From Bradyrhizobium lablabi (GTDB taxonomy: Bacteria > Pseudomonadota > Alphaproteobacteria > Rhizobiales > Xanthobacteraceae): DNA of 64,000 nucleotides. This document shows positions 37,950 through 46,002 of the stretch, one piece after another. Position numbers and translations under genes: made by a program. Where the stretch lies: contig NZ_JAFCJK010000006.1 of NCBI RefSeq assembly GCF_018131005.1, positions 186,001 through 250,000 on the forward strand, read 5' to 3'. Positions within the stretch are counted from its first letter, which is position 1, and each line of letters starts with the position of its first letter. The notes under the pieces were generated by a model, which made no database searches, had not been told where the DNA came from, and worked only from the letters and a program-made list of their open reading frames with translations.

Positions 37950-38528
37950 TCACGCCGTCCTCCAGCTCCCGTCCGGGTTCCGAAGGCCGGTCGAAGACAG
38001 TGTGGATTTCATGCCGGTCAGGAAAACCCATGCCGGCGCACGCTGATCGGCGAGGCGAGCCGCCTGATTTTCGGGCATGCGGTAACGGGCGAGCGCCTGC
38101 GCCGCAGGCGCGGCAAGGGCGCGGAAGCTTTGCGGCGGTCGGTCGATCACGGCAATCGGCACATCCGCGGCGATGCGCCGCCAGTCTTTCCAGCGATGGA
38201 ACTGCGCGAGGTTATCGGCGCCCATGATCCAGACGAAGTGCACGCCGGAGACGCGGCGGCGCAAGTGGATGATCGTCTCTACAGTGTATTTGACGCCGAT
38301 GACAGCTTCGAGACAGCTAATGTCGATGCGCGGATCATCTGCCATCTGCCGTGCGGCGGCGGCTCGCTCGGCGAGCGCATGCAGGCCGTCGTGGCTCTTC
38401 AGCGGATTGCCCGGCGTCAACAGCCACCAGACCCGGTCGAGCCGCAGCCGCTTGATTGCGAACAGGCTGATGGCCCGATGCGCGGCGTGCGGCGGATTGA
38501 AGGAGCCGCCGAGCAACCCGATTCGCAT
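37950..38528 (-). CDS. nadD: Nicotinate-nucleotide adenylyltransferase
   Basis: 192 residues from the ATG at 38528 (MRIGLLGGSFNPPHAAHRAI). The nucleotidyltransferase motif GSFNPPHAAH, the WWLLTPGNPLK segment, FVWIMGADNLAQFHRW and SSTGLRNPDGSW (the ISSTxLR-type motif) are all present. It adenylates nicotinate mononucleotide to deamido-NAD. The frame is open for 28 more codons upstream (to a TTG at 38612), and rhizobial homologues often carry such an extension. It follows proA by fewer than 100 nt. Confidence 0.95.
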   Translation of the reverse strand: MRIGLLGGSFNPPHAAHRAISLFAIKRLRLDRVWWLLTPGNPLKSHDGLHALAERAAAARQMADDPRIDISCLEAVIGVKYTVETIIHLRRRVSGVHFVWIMGADNLAQFHRWKDWRRIAADVPIAVIDRPPQSFRALAAPAAQALARYRMPENQAARLADQRAPAWVFLTGMKSTLSSTGLRNPDGSWRTA

Positions 38529-38619
38529 GCCGTTGGTGTAAAACGGCAACGCAGGGGCCGCGGATTGCCGCGCGGTCGAAGTCTGCTGCAATGGCTCCAC
38601 CGCGCGCGTCAAGGGATGA

Positions 38620-39942
38620 TCACGGCCGCGTCTGTCCCGTGCCGCGGACGCGATATTTGAAGCTCGTCAACTGCTCGGCGCCGACTGGACCGCGGGCGTG
38701 GAATTTGCCGGTTGCGATTCCGATCTCGGCGCCGAAGCCGAACTCGCCGCCATCGGCGAATTGCGTCGATGCATTGTGCAGCACGATTGCGGAGTCGACC
38801 TCGTTGAGGAATTTCTCCGCGGTGTTGGAATTCTCGGCCACGATCGAATCGGTATGACGCGAACCGTGATCGTGGATATGGGCAATTGCGTCCTCGACGC
38901 CGTCGACGACGCGCGCGGCGATCACCGCATCGAGATATTCAGTATCCCAATCGTCGGCGGTCGCCGGCGTGACGCGCGGATCGACCTTTTGCACGGCATC
39001 GTCGCCGCGCACCTGGCAGCCGGCGTCGATGAGCATCTCGACCAGCGGCTTCAGGCTCGTCGCCGCGCCGGCGCGATCGACGAGCAGGGTCTCAGCCGCG
39101 CCACAGACGCCGGTGCGGCGCATCTTCGCGTTCAGCACGATCGACTTCGCCATTTCGAGATTGGCGCTGGCGTCGACATAGACGTGATTGACGCCTTCGA
39201 GATGCGCGAAGACGGGCACCCGTGCCTCCGCTTCGACCCGCGCGACGAGGCTCTTGCCTCCACGCGGCACGATCACGTCGATGCCGCCGCTCAATCCGGA
39301 CAGCATCAGACCGACCGCTGCACGATCGCGCGTCGGCACCAGGGTGATCGCAGCCTCTGGCAAGCCGGCCGCGCGCAGGCCTAGCACCAGGCAATCATGG
39401 ATCGCGCGGCAGGAGCGGAAACTGTCCGAACCGCCGCGCAGGATCACGGAGTTGCCCGACTTCAGGCAAAGCACGCCGGCGTCGGCCGCGACATTGGGGC
39501 GGCTTTCGAAGATCACGCCGATCACGCCGAGCGGCACGCGCACGCGCTCGATCGTCATGCCGTTCGGCCGCTGCCAGCTTTCAGTGACAGCACCGACCGG
39601 ATCGGGAATCTCGCGCACGGCTAGTACGCCGTCGGCCATGCTATCAACGCGCGCCCGCGTCAGCGTCAGGCGGTCAAGGAAGGCGGGGGCGATGCCGCCG
39701 GCACGCGCCTCCGCGACATCCTCGGCATTGGCAGCCAGGATCGCGGGCGCATGGTCGCGGATCGCGCGCTCGATCGCCTGGAGCGCCCGGTTCTTCTGCT
39801 CCGGCGGCGCCAGCGCCAGCACGCGCGCTGCGGCACGCGCTTTGGCGGCGAGGTCGGTCATCAGGATGGTGAGATCGGCGTTACCGTCGATCGCCTTCAG
39901 CGGCGCGGTCATGTGCAATTCCGGCTTTTCGATTAAGGCCAT
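38620..39942 (-). CDS. proA: Gamma-glutamyl phosphate reductase
   Basis: 440 residues. Aldehyde-dehydrogenase fold with the catalytic Cys in MRRTGVCGAAETLLVD and the cofactor and substrate segments VPLGVIGVIFESRPNVAADA, LKSGNSVILRGGSDSF, VIVPRGGKSLVARVE and HLEGVNHVYVD. It reduces gamma-glutamyl phosphate to the semialdehyde in proline synthesis. The ATG at 39942 was taken; MTAPLKAID ten codons later is an alternative. It follows proB in the same direction with an 84-nt spacer. Confidence 0.96.
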   Translation of the reverse strand: MALIEKPELHMTAPLKAIDGNADLTILMTDLAAKARAAARVLALAPPEQKNRALQAIERAIRDHAPAILAANAEDVAEARAGGIAPAFLDRLTLTRARVDSMADGVLAVREIPDPVGAVTESWQRPNGMTIERVRVPLGVIGVIFESRPNVAADAGVLCLKSGNSVILRGGSDSFRSCRAIHDCLVLGLRAAGLPEAAITLVPTRDRAAVGLMLSGLSGGIDVIVPRGGKSLVARVEAEARVPVFAHLEGVNHVYVDASANLEMAKSIVLNAKMRRTGVCGAAETLLVDRAGAATSLKPLVEMLIDAGCQVRGDDAVQKVDPRVTPATADDWDTEYLDAVIAARVVDGVEDAIAHIHDHGSRHTDSIVAENSNTAEKFLNEVDSAIVLHNASTQFADGGEFGFGAEIGIATGKFHARGPVGAEQLTSFKYRVRGTGQTRP

Positions 39943-40026
39943 GTTCTAGCATGGCAATTGAGGGCTGGCGAGGCGCGGAACCGGCATGGCAGGTGAACGC
40001 CGCGCCGTGTGGCGATCGGTCAAGGC

Positions 40027-41169
40027 TTATTTGGGCGGAATTGCGCCGGCAGGACCCACCACGAGGTCGTCGCGATGGATCATTTCGGCCCGGCCGGTGA
40101 TGCCCAGAATCGCCATGACGTCAGGCGAGGAGCGGCCCTTGATCTTCTCGGCATCCTCGGCGTCGTAGGCAACGAGGCCACGGCCGATCTCATGGGTGTC
40201 GGGGCCGCGCACCACCACTGCATCGCCGCGAGTGAAGTGGCCGTCGACCCTGATCACGCCGGCCGGCAGCAGGCTCTTGCCGGCACGCAGCGCCACCACC
40301 GCGCCGGCGTCGATCGTCAGCGTCCCCTTGGGCTCCAGCGATCCCGCGATCCAGCGTTTGCGCGCGGTTACCGGGTTGGCCGGTGTCAGAAACCAGGTGC
40401 AGCGGCCGCCATCGGCGATCGCCTGCAACGGATGCTCGATCTTGCCCGAGGCGATCAGCATATGGGTCCCCGATGTGGTCGCAATCTTCGCAGCCTCGAT
40501 CTTGGTGGCCATGCCGCCGCGCGACAGCTCGGATTCGGCGGCGCCCGCCATTGCCTCGATTTCCGAGGTAACGCTCTCGACGACCGGAATCAGCGTCGCG
40601 CCGGGATTGGCCGACGGCGGCGCGGTATAGAGCCCGTCGATGTCGGACAGCAGGATCAAGAGATCGGCGCTCGCCATGGTGGCGACGCGGGCGGCGAGGC
40701 GATCATTGTCGCCGTAGCGAATCTCGTTGGTGGCGACCGTGTCGTTCTCGTTGATGATGGGGACCGCGCGCCATTCCAGGAGCTTTGCGATCGTCGAACG
40801 TGCGTTGAGATAGCGGCGGCGTTCCTCGGTGTCCTGCAGCGTTACAAGGATCTGGCCTGCGCCGATGCCCTGACGGCCCAGCACCTCCGACCAGATCCGT
40901 GCCAGCGCGATCTGTCCGACCGCCGCGGCGGCCTGGCTCTCTTCAAGTTTCAGCGGGCCGCGCGGCAGTTTGAGGCGGCTGCGGCCGAGCGCGATCGAGC
41001 CCGACGACACCACCATCACCTCGCGGCCTTCCTTGTGCAGCTTCGCGATGTCGTCGACCAGCGCGGCGAGCCAGGAGGCGCGCAGCTCGCCGGCCTGCGA
41101 GTCGACCAATAGCGATGAGCCGACCTTGACGACGATCCGGCGAAAGTTTTTGAGCGCGGGGCGTTTCAT
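40027..41169 (-). CDS. proB: Glutamate 5-kinase with C-terminal PUA domain
   Basis: 380 residues. Amino-acid kinase domain (VVKVGSSLLVD at the start, VSSGSIALGRSRL, PIINENDTVATNEIRYGDNDRLAARVA, LSDIDGLYT, GGMATKIEAAKIA), then a PUA domain from about residue 285 (KGTLTIDAGAVVALRAGKSLLPAGV). It phosphorylates glutamate in the first step of proline synthesis and is feedback-inhibited by proline. It follows obgE by 79 nt, the standard Rhizobiales order. Confidence 0.96.
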   Translation of the reverse strand: MKRPALKNFRRIVVKVGSSLLVDSQAGELRASWLAALVDDIAKLHKEGREVMVVSSGSIALGRSRLKLPRGPLKLEESQAAAAVGQIALARIWSEVLGRQGIGAGQILVTLQDTEERRRYLNARSTIAKLLEWRAVPIINENDTVATNEIRYGDNDRLAARVATMASADLLILLSDIDGLYTAPPSANPGATLIPVVESVTSEIEAMAGAAESELSRGGMATKIEAAKIATTSGTHMLIASGKIEHPLQAIADGGRCTWFLTPANPVTARKRWIAGSLEPKGTLTIDAGAVVALRAGKSLLPAGVIRVDGHFTRGDAVVVRGPDTHEIGRGLVAYDAEDAEKIKGRSSPDVMAILGITGRAEMIHRDDLVVGPAGAIPPK

Positions 41170-41248
41170 GGGGCTGGTTGGAGCAGAAAGAAAATCGGTG
41201 GAAGCAATACGCGGCGCAACGTGGCTTGGGAAGTGGCGTGGGCGCCGA

Positions 41249-42298
41249 TCAACCCTGCGGTGCCGGCGTCGCCCACGGCGCCGCGTCGCCCTTGGCCTTG
41301 CTGGAGACCGGCGCTTCGCCGATCACCTCGACCAGGGCGCGAAGAGCTTCCTGCACGCCTTCGCCGGTCACGCCGGAGAGCAACAGCGGCGTCTTCCTCG
41401 CCGCTCGTTTCAAGCGGTCCTTCTGCTTCTTCAAATCCTCTGAGGTGACCGCGTCGATCTTGTTCAATGCGACGATCTCGACCTTGTCGGCGAGATGGCC
41501 CTCGTAGGCTTCGAGTTCGGCGCGCACGGTCTTGTAGGCCTTGCCGGCGTGCTCGCAGGTTGCATCAACCAGATGCAGCAGCACGCGGCAGCGCTCGACA
41601 TGGCCGAGGAAGCGGTCGCCGAGCCCGGCGCCCTCATGCGCGCCTTCGATGAGGCCGGGAATATCGGCAAGCACGAATTCGCGGCCACCGAAGCTCACCA
41701 CGCCGAGCTGCGGATGCAGCGTGGTGAAGGGATAGTCGGCGATCTTCGGCCTCGCCGCGCTGACGACCGACAGGAAGGTCGACTTGCCGGCGTTGGGCAG
41801 GCCGACGAGGCCGGCATCGGCGATCAGCTTCATGCGCAGCCAGATCCAGCGCTCCTCGCCCGGCTGTCCGGGATTGGCATTGCGCGGCGCGCGATTGGTT
41901 GAAGACTTGAAATGCGCATTGCCGAAACCGCCATTGCCACCTTCGGCGAGCACGAACTTTTCGCCGAGCGTGGTGAAGTCGTGGATCAGCGTTTCACGAT
42001 CCTCGTCGAACACCTGGGTGCCAACGGGGACTTTCAGCACGATCGACTTGCCGTTGGCGCCATGGCGGTCCTTGCCCATGCCATTGCCGCCCTTCTGCGC
42101 CTTGAAATGCTGCTGATAGCGATAGTCGATCAGCGTATTGAGTGCGTCGACGGCCTCAATGATGACATCGCCGCCACGGCCGCCATTGCCGCCGGAAGGG
42201 CCGCCGAATTCGATGAACTTCTCGCGCCGGAACGCGACGCAGCCATTGCCGCCGTCGCCGGAGCGAATATAGACCTTTGCTTCATCGAGGAATTTCAT
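41249..42298 (-). CDS. obgE: GTPase Obg (CgtA)
   Basis: 349 residues. Glycine-rich Obg fold at residues 1-158 (KVYIRSGDGGNGCVAFRREKFIEFGGPSGG), then the G domain with G1 GLPNAGKSTF, G3 DIPGLIEGA, G4 NKID, and a short Lys/Ala tail in place of a full C-terminal domain. It takes part in 50S assembly and stress responses. It belongs to the reverse-strand run rplU-rpmA-...-obgE-proB-proA, interrupted upstream by MaoC and by a transporter gene on the other strand. Confidence 0.97.
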   Translation of the reverse strand: MKFLDEAKVYIRSGDGGNGCVAFRREKFIEFGGPSGGNGGRGGDVIIEAVDALNTLIDYRYQQHFKAQKGGNGMGKDRHGANGKSIVLKVPVGTQVFDEDRETLIHDFTTLGEKFVLAEGGNGGFGNAHFKSSTNRAPRNANPGQPGEERWIWLRMKLIADAGLVGLPNAGKSTFLSVVSAARPKIADYPFTTLHPQLGVVSFGGREFVLADIPGLIEGAHEGAGLGDRFLGHVERCRVLLHLVDATCEHAGKAYKTVRAELEAYEGHLADKVEIVALNKIDAVTSEDLKKQKDRLKRAARKTPLLLSGVTGEGVQEALRALVEVIGEAPVSSKAKGDAAPWATPAPQG

Positions 42299-42400
42299 GA
42301 TCGTGAATAGTTAGGGCAGGGGGGCCGATGCGGCAACCCTGAAGCAGCCGGATATTGCCGAAAAGCCTCGATTTTCGAGCCTTTTTTGACATCTGCGGAG

Positions 42401-42880
42401 CTAGACCGGCCGGCGTCGCACCAAGAATTTCTGCATTCCCTCAAGCACCAGCTCGCGGCGCTGGTTGTGCACCGTCGAACGCAGCGTCACCACGCCGGTG
42501 GCGCGGCCGGGGGCGAGTTCGATCACCTCCAGTGCGGGGTAGATGGTGTCGCCGGCGTAGACCGGCTTAAGGAACTTGCTAGATTGCTCGAGGAAGCCGA
42601 CCAGCGACGCCTCGACCAGGTAGGGAAACAGCCCCGCGCCGGGTGCGGTGTGCACCAATGTCTGGAATCCATGCGCGAGCAGGTCAGGCATGCCGCGCGC
42701 GCGACAATATTCGATGTCGTAATGGATCGGGTGGGTGTCGCCGCTTGCAGTCTGGAATGCGGCGAACACAGCCGCCGTCTGGGTCCGGCTCGGAATCACG
42801 AAGCGCTCGCCGAGCACGAAATCCTCAAACCAGCGCTGCTCGCTCACCATGCGGTGATGGGCGGGGTCAAATTCGGTCAT
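42401..42880 (-). CDS. MaoC-type hot-dog dehydratase
   Basis: 159 residues of a single hot-dog domain. The hydratase motif lies in ASGDTHPIHYDIEYCRARGMPDLLAHGFQTL (Asp and His of the R-specific enoyl hydratase site), followed by FLKPVYAGDTIYPALEVIEL. Such proteins hydrate enoyl-CoA or act on related CoA esters. The thioester substrate is unknown. It is on the same strand as obgE, 102 nt upstream, and could be cotranscribed with it. Confidence 0.85.
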   Translation of the reverse strand: MTEFDPAHHRMVSEQRWFEDFVLGERFVIPSRTQTAAVFAAFQTASGDTHPIHYDIEYCRARGMPDLLAHGFQTLVHTAPGAGLFPYLVEASLVGFLEQSSKFLKPVYAGDTIYPALEVIELAPGRATGVVTLRSTVHNQRRELVLEGMQKFLVRRRPV

Positions 42881-42960
42881 GCTGCGTTTCCTGCGTTATT
42901 TTGTTACCGGACCGCGGTACCGGTATCGCAGCGATGCGGGTGCGGCAATCGGCTCAATTC

Positions 42961-43046
42961 GTCGTGCCCGGGCTTGTCCCGGGCATCCACGTCTTTAAAA
43001 GCGGGCGCAGCAAGAGCCGGTATCAAACCCGGCCATGACGAAACGA
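42961..43046. repeat. REP-like element overlapping a possible transporter start
   Basis: TGCCCGGG (42965-42972) and CCCGGGCA (42978-42985) form the left hairpin; the right end CCCGGCCATGACGA resembles the other end of a common bradyrhizobial intergenic repeat. The ATG at 43035 lies inside this right end. Confidence 0.6.
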
Positions 43047-43067
43047 CGCAGACGCGCAAATCCATCC

Positions 43068-43982
43068 ATGAGCCTGTTCGCAAAGCTGTCCTCCTATGAC
43101 GACCGGTCCGCGCGGCTTGCCGGCATCGGGCTGATGCTGCTGTCGATCTTCATGTTCTCGTTCGGCGACGCGATGGGCAAATACATCGTTGCGACCTATT
43201 CGGTCGGGCAGTTGCTGTGGCTGCGCGCCTGCGCGGCACTGCTCGTGCTGCTGCCGATCGTGTGGAAGCAGCGCGCGGAATTCTTCCACCTCGAGCGGCC
43301 ATGGCTGCAATTGCTGCGGGTCACGCTGTCGACGCTGGAGGTCGCGGCATTCTTCCTTGCGACCGTCTATCTGCCGCTTGCGGACGTCATCACCTACTAT
43401 CTCGCGTGCCCGATCTTCGTCACCGCGCTGTCCGGTATCGTCCTCGGCGAACATGTCGGATGGCGGCGCTGGACCGCGATCCTGGTCGGCTTCTGCGGTG
43501 TCTTGATCGCGCTCAGGCCGTCGTCGCAGACGGTGAGCTGGCCGGCGATGATCGCGCTCGGCGGCAGCATGTCGTTTGCGCTTCTGATGCTGATCACCCG
43601 CTCGTTGCGAGCGACGCCGGACATCGTGCTTGCGGCGTCGCAATTCGGCGGCACGTTCCTGCTGGGGGCGGTGCTATCGCCGTTCGGCTGGGTTACGCCG
43701 AGCGCCGGCAGTCTGGTGCTCTTCGCCGCCGCCGGCATCATTTCGGTCGCCGCGCTGCTGTGTGTGAACCGCTCGCTGAAGCTCGCGCCAGCAAGCGTAG
43801 TCGTGCCCTATCAGTATTCGATGATCGTCTGGGCGGTCATCTTCGGCTTTGTGGTGTTCGGCGACGTGCCGTCCTGGGCCACGATCCTTGGCGCCGCGAT
43901 CATCATCGCTGCCGGGCTCTACATCTTTCTGCGCGAGCAGAAGCTTGGGCGCGAGGAGCAGGTGGTGAGCCCGCCAGTGTAA
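43068..43982 (+). CDS. EamA/DMT-family transporter
   Basis: 304 residues with ten membrane helices arranged as two EamA halves (LAGIGLMLLSIFMFSFGDAMGKYIV at the start of the first, MIALGGSMSFALLMLITRSL at the start of the second). LPLADVITYYLACPIFVTALSGIVLGE is the conserved end of the first half and VVVPYQYSMIVWAVIFGFVVFGD that of the second. Family members export amino acids, metabolites or drugs. The start at 43068 is preferred because the ATG at 43035 is within a repeat. It stands alone on the plus strand inside a reverse-strand conserved block. Confidence 0.88.
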   Translation: MSLFAKLSSYDDRSARLAGIGLMLLSIFMFSFGDAMGKYIVATYSVGQLLWLRACAALLVLLPIVWKQRAEFFHLERPWLQLLRVTLSTLEVAAFFLATVYLPLADVITYYLACPIFVTALSGIVLGEHVGWRRWTAILVGFCGVLIALRPSSQTVSWPAMIALGGSMSFALLMLITRSLRATPDIVLAASQFGGTFLLGAVLSPFGWVTPSAGSLVLFAAAGIISVAALLCVNRSLKLAPASVVVPYQYSMIVWAVIFGFVVFGDVPSWATILGAAIIIAAGLYIFLREQKLGREEQVVSPPV

Positions 43983-44064
43983 CTGCGTGGCTGTCCCAGC
44001 CCTGTGGGTTTTCGAGCGAAGTGGCCACGGGGTTCGTGCGGAGGAGACGCGCCAAAGAAAGAAT

Positions 44065-44103
44065 CGGTGCTTCGATTCTGATTCCATCAGAATCGAAGCA
44101 CCG
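44065..44103. repeat. 18-bp perfect palindrome between convergent genes
   Basis: Left arm 44065-44082 (CGGTGCTTCGATTCTGAT) and right arm 44086-44103 are perfectly complementary over 18 bp with a 3-nt loop (TCC). It lies between the transporter gene and the reverse GNAT gene. With no long T run it may be a bidirectional terminator or a repeat-family member. Confidence 0.75.
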
Positions 44104-44141
44104 GCCGGGACGAGGATGCGGTGTCGCGGGGCGATCGAGCC

Positions 44142-44738
44142 CTACCCCTCACGCCGCGTTGAATTGTTCCAGTTCTTTAGCGACGACCAGACGCTGCGAG
44201 AGAGCCGGAAGCAGTCGACCGGGGTCGACGAGCCCAGCGCCTCGAATCGGTGCAACTCGACCCCGCTCCACTGGAAGCCGCATTTCTCGAGGATATTGCG
44301 CGACGATGGGTTTGCGACGCGGGCGCCGGAGATCAGGTAGTCGAGGTCGAACTCCTCGAAGAAATAATCGATCAGCGCGCGCGCAGCTTCGGTGCCGAAA
44401 CCCTGGCCCCAATGGTCGACGCCTAGCCAATAGCCGAGCTCCGGCGTGGCCTCGTCGCGCCAGTCGATGCCGACCATGCCGATTGGTGCGTAATTGTTCT
44501 CGATCAGGAACACCGTCTCGCGGCCACCTGCAGCCAATGCACGCACGAAGGCGATAGCATCGTCCTGGCTGTAGGGATGCGGCAGGCGGCGGGTATTCTC
44601 CGCGATGCGGCGATTATTGGCCAGCCGCGCAATTGCTTTTACGTCCGCGAGCGTCGGCTTGCGCAATGTCAGCCGTTCGGTCTCGAGGACGCAAGCTCTT
44701 GCCTCGCGCAAGGTCGGAGTCGGGATGTCCTGCAGCAT
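44142..44738 (-). CDS. GNAT-family N-acetyltransferase (RimJ-like)
   Basis: 198 residues from the ATG at 44738, which follows AGGAG. Pattern of the RimJ/RimL branch: ETERLTLRKPTLADVKAIARLANN, FLIENNYAPIGMVGI, ELGYWLGVDHWGQGFGTEAARALIDY (acetyl-CoA loop), and NPSSRNILEKCGF. It probably acetylates a protein N-terminus or a small molecule. In Rhizobiales a GNAT gene regularly lies between rpmA and obgE, as here, which suggests a link to ribosomes; that link is inference. Confidence 0.88.
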   Translation of the reverse strand: MLQDIPTPTLREARACVLETERLTLRKPTLADVKAIARLANNRRIAENTRRLPHPYSQDDAIAFVRALAAGGRETVFLIENNYAPIGMVGIDWRDEATPELGYWLGVDHWGQGFGTEAARALIDYFFEEFDLDYLISGARVANPSSRNILEKCGFQWSGVELHRFEALGSSTPVDCFRLSRSVWSSLKNWNNSTRREG

Positions 44739-44814
44739 GTCGGGCTCCTGTGATGCGAAAAAAACGATACGCAACGCTTGGAACGTTGTGCGTGGTCGAA
44801 GCTGAACACGCGCA

Positions 44815-44847
44815 ACAAAATGGGGAGGCCGGTTGTCCTGCCTCCCC
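44815..44847 (-). terminator. Rho-independent terminator after rpmA
   Basis: On the minus strand GGGGAGGC (44847-44840) pairs with GCCTCCCC (44829-44822) around a 10-nt loop and is followed by ATTTTG. It lies 62 nt beyond the rpmA stop and ends the rplU-rpmA transcript before the GNAT gene. Confidence 0.7.
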
Positions 44848-44908
44848 TGGAGCCCTTTTCGACTCCGCCGGTTCAACAGGACCCGGCGGACTCGTGTATG
44901 TCCACCGT

Positions 44909-45178
44909 CTATTCGGCCGCTTCAGCCACCGGGATAACCGATACGAATGTGCGGCCATTGGCCTTGGCACGGAACTCGACGTGACCCTCTACTTTGGCGA
45001 AGAGAGTATGGTCAGTGCCGATGCCGACATTAAGGCCTGGATGCCAAGTGGTGCCGCGCTGACGCGCGATGATGTTGCCGGGAATCACACGCTCGCCGCC
45101 GAACGCCTTGATTCCAAGGCGCTTGCCCTTGGAATCGCGTCCGTTGCGCGATGAACCGCCTGCCTTTTTGTGAGCCAT
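44909..45178 (-). CDS. rpmA: 50S ribosomal protein L27
   Basis: 89 residues: MAHKKAGGSSRNGRDSKGKR start, IPGNIIARQRGTTWHPG and the terminal VEFRAKANGRTFVSV region are as expected. L27 sits near the peptidyl-transferase centre. No N-terminal leader needing cleavage is present. It follows rplU by 106 nt. Confidence 0.98.
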   Translation of the reverse strand: MAHKKAGGSSRNGRDSKGKRLGIKAFGGERVIPGNIIARQRGTTWHPGLNVGIGTDHTLFAKVEGHVEFRAKANGRTFVSVIPVAEAAE

Positions 45179-45284
45179 GGCTCGCCTCCGACTTCTCTAA
45201 TCCCTAGATCAATTCCTTGACGGAATCATTTCCATTCTGGTCACGCAAAATTTTGTCGTGACGATCACTTCTTGTGCGCGCCAG

Positions 45285-45665
45285 CTATGCGGCCTTCTCG
45301 ACCGATGCTGCCGGTTTTTCCCTCTTCGGCCGCGGGCCGATGGTCGGCTTCGCGTTGTCGGCGAGGATCTCGGTGATGCGAAGCACCGTGAGCTCATCGC
45401 GATAGCCGCGCTTGCGGCGTGAATTCTTGCGGCGACGCTTCTTGAACGCGATCACCTTGGGGCCGCGCTTGTGCTGCAGCACTTCGGCCGCAACCGAGGC
45501 GCCTGCCACGGTGGGCGTTCCCAGCACCGGCGTGTCACCGCCGAGCACCAGAACCTCGCCAAGCTGCACGATCGTACCGACATCGCCGGCGATCTTGCCT
45601 ATCTCGAGTACATCATTCGGGACGACCCGGTACTGCCGGCCGCCGGTCTTGATGACTGCGAACAT
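45285..45665 (-). CDS. rplU: 50S ribosomal protein L21
   Basis: 126 residues: MFAVIKTGGRQYRVVPNDVLEIGKI start, GPKVIAFKKRRRKNSRRKRGYRDELT signature, and a C-terminal extension rich in Lys, Pro and Ala (GPRPKREKPAASVEKAA) that is common in alphaproteobacteria. It is the first gene of the rplU-rpmA unit. A sigma-70-like promoter and a terminator-like hairpin lie in its leader. Confidence 0.98.
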   Translation of the reverse strand: MFAVIKTGGRQYRVVPNDVLEIGKIAGDVGTIVQLGEVLVLGGDTPVLGTPTVAGASVAAEVLQHKRGPKVIAFKKRRRKNSRRKRGYRDELTVLRITEILADNAKPTIGPRPKREKPAASVEKAA

Positions 45666-45787
45666 CGTTTGATTCCTTCGTGTTCGATCCCGGCCTCGGA
45701 CGGCTCGCCCGGGTCGGCTTTTTGTTCAGTCGCTACGGGTTACGATATTTTGCGCGAAGGAAAACGAATTCCCTTGGTTAGTCACGC

Positions 45788-45818
45788 AAAAAACAAGCGG
45801 CGCGAAAATCCTCGCGCC
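45788..45818 (-). promoter_or_regulatory. Terminator-like hairpin in rplU leader (possible attenuator)
   Basis: On the minus strand GGCGCGA pairs with TCGCGCC (plus-strand positions 45812-45818 and 45799-45805) with a 6-nt loop; GCTTG and then six T (45793-45788) follow. It lies within 15 nt of the predicted transcript start and 122 nt before the rplU ATG, so it could control read-through into rplU-rpmA. Confidence 0.55.
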
Positions 45819-45829
45819 GGATGGGCGGA

Positions 45830-45857
45830 CTTATAGCCGCAAACCGCAGCGAGTCAA
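45830..45857 (-). promoter_or_regulatory. Sigma-70-like promoter of rplU
   Basis: On the minus strand TTGACT (45857-45852) and TATAAG (45835-45830) are separated by 16 nt. Both hexamers are near consensus. The predicted start is about 7 nt further on, just before the leader hairpin. Confidence 0.65.
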
Positions 45858-46002
45858 GGCAAACGAGGGCAAAACCGGCCAAAAATGAAGGATTTGGCGT
45901 CGCTTTTGGCGCCGCCGGGAACCGCGCTCGTTCTGCCCTGATCTTTGAAACCAACGGGTTCCCCGCCCGTTGTCTCCGCGACTCCCATCGGGCAGAGGGC
46001 AC

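Larger units (their letters stand above)
45666..46002. other. 337-bp divergent control region of rplU and the ROK-like gene
   Basis: No gene. Reading toward rplU it holds a promoter at 45857-45830 and an immediate terminator-like hairpin at 45818-45788. The part from 45880 to 46002 leads to the plus-strand ROK-like gene and ends with an AGAGGG ribosome site. Confidence 0.7.
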
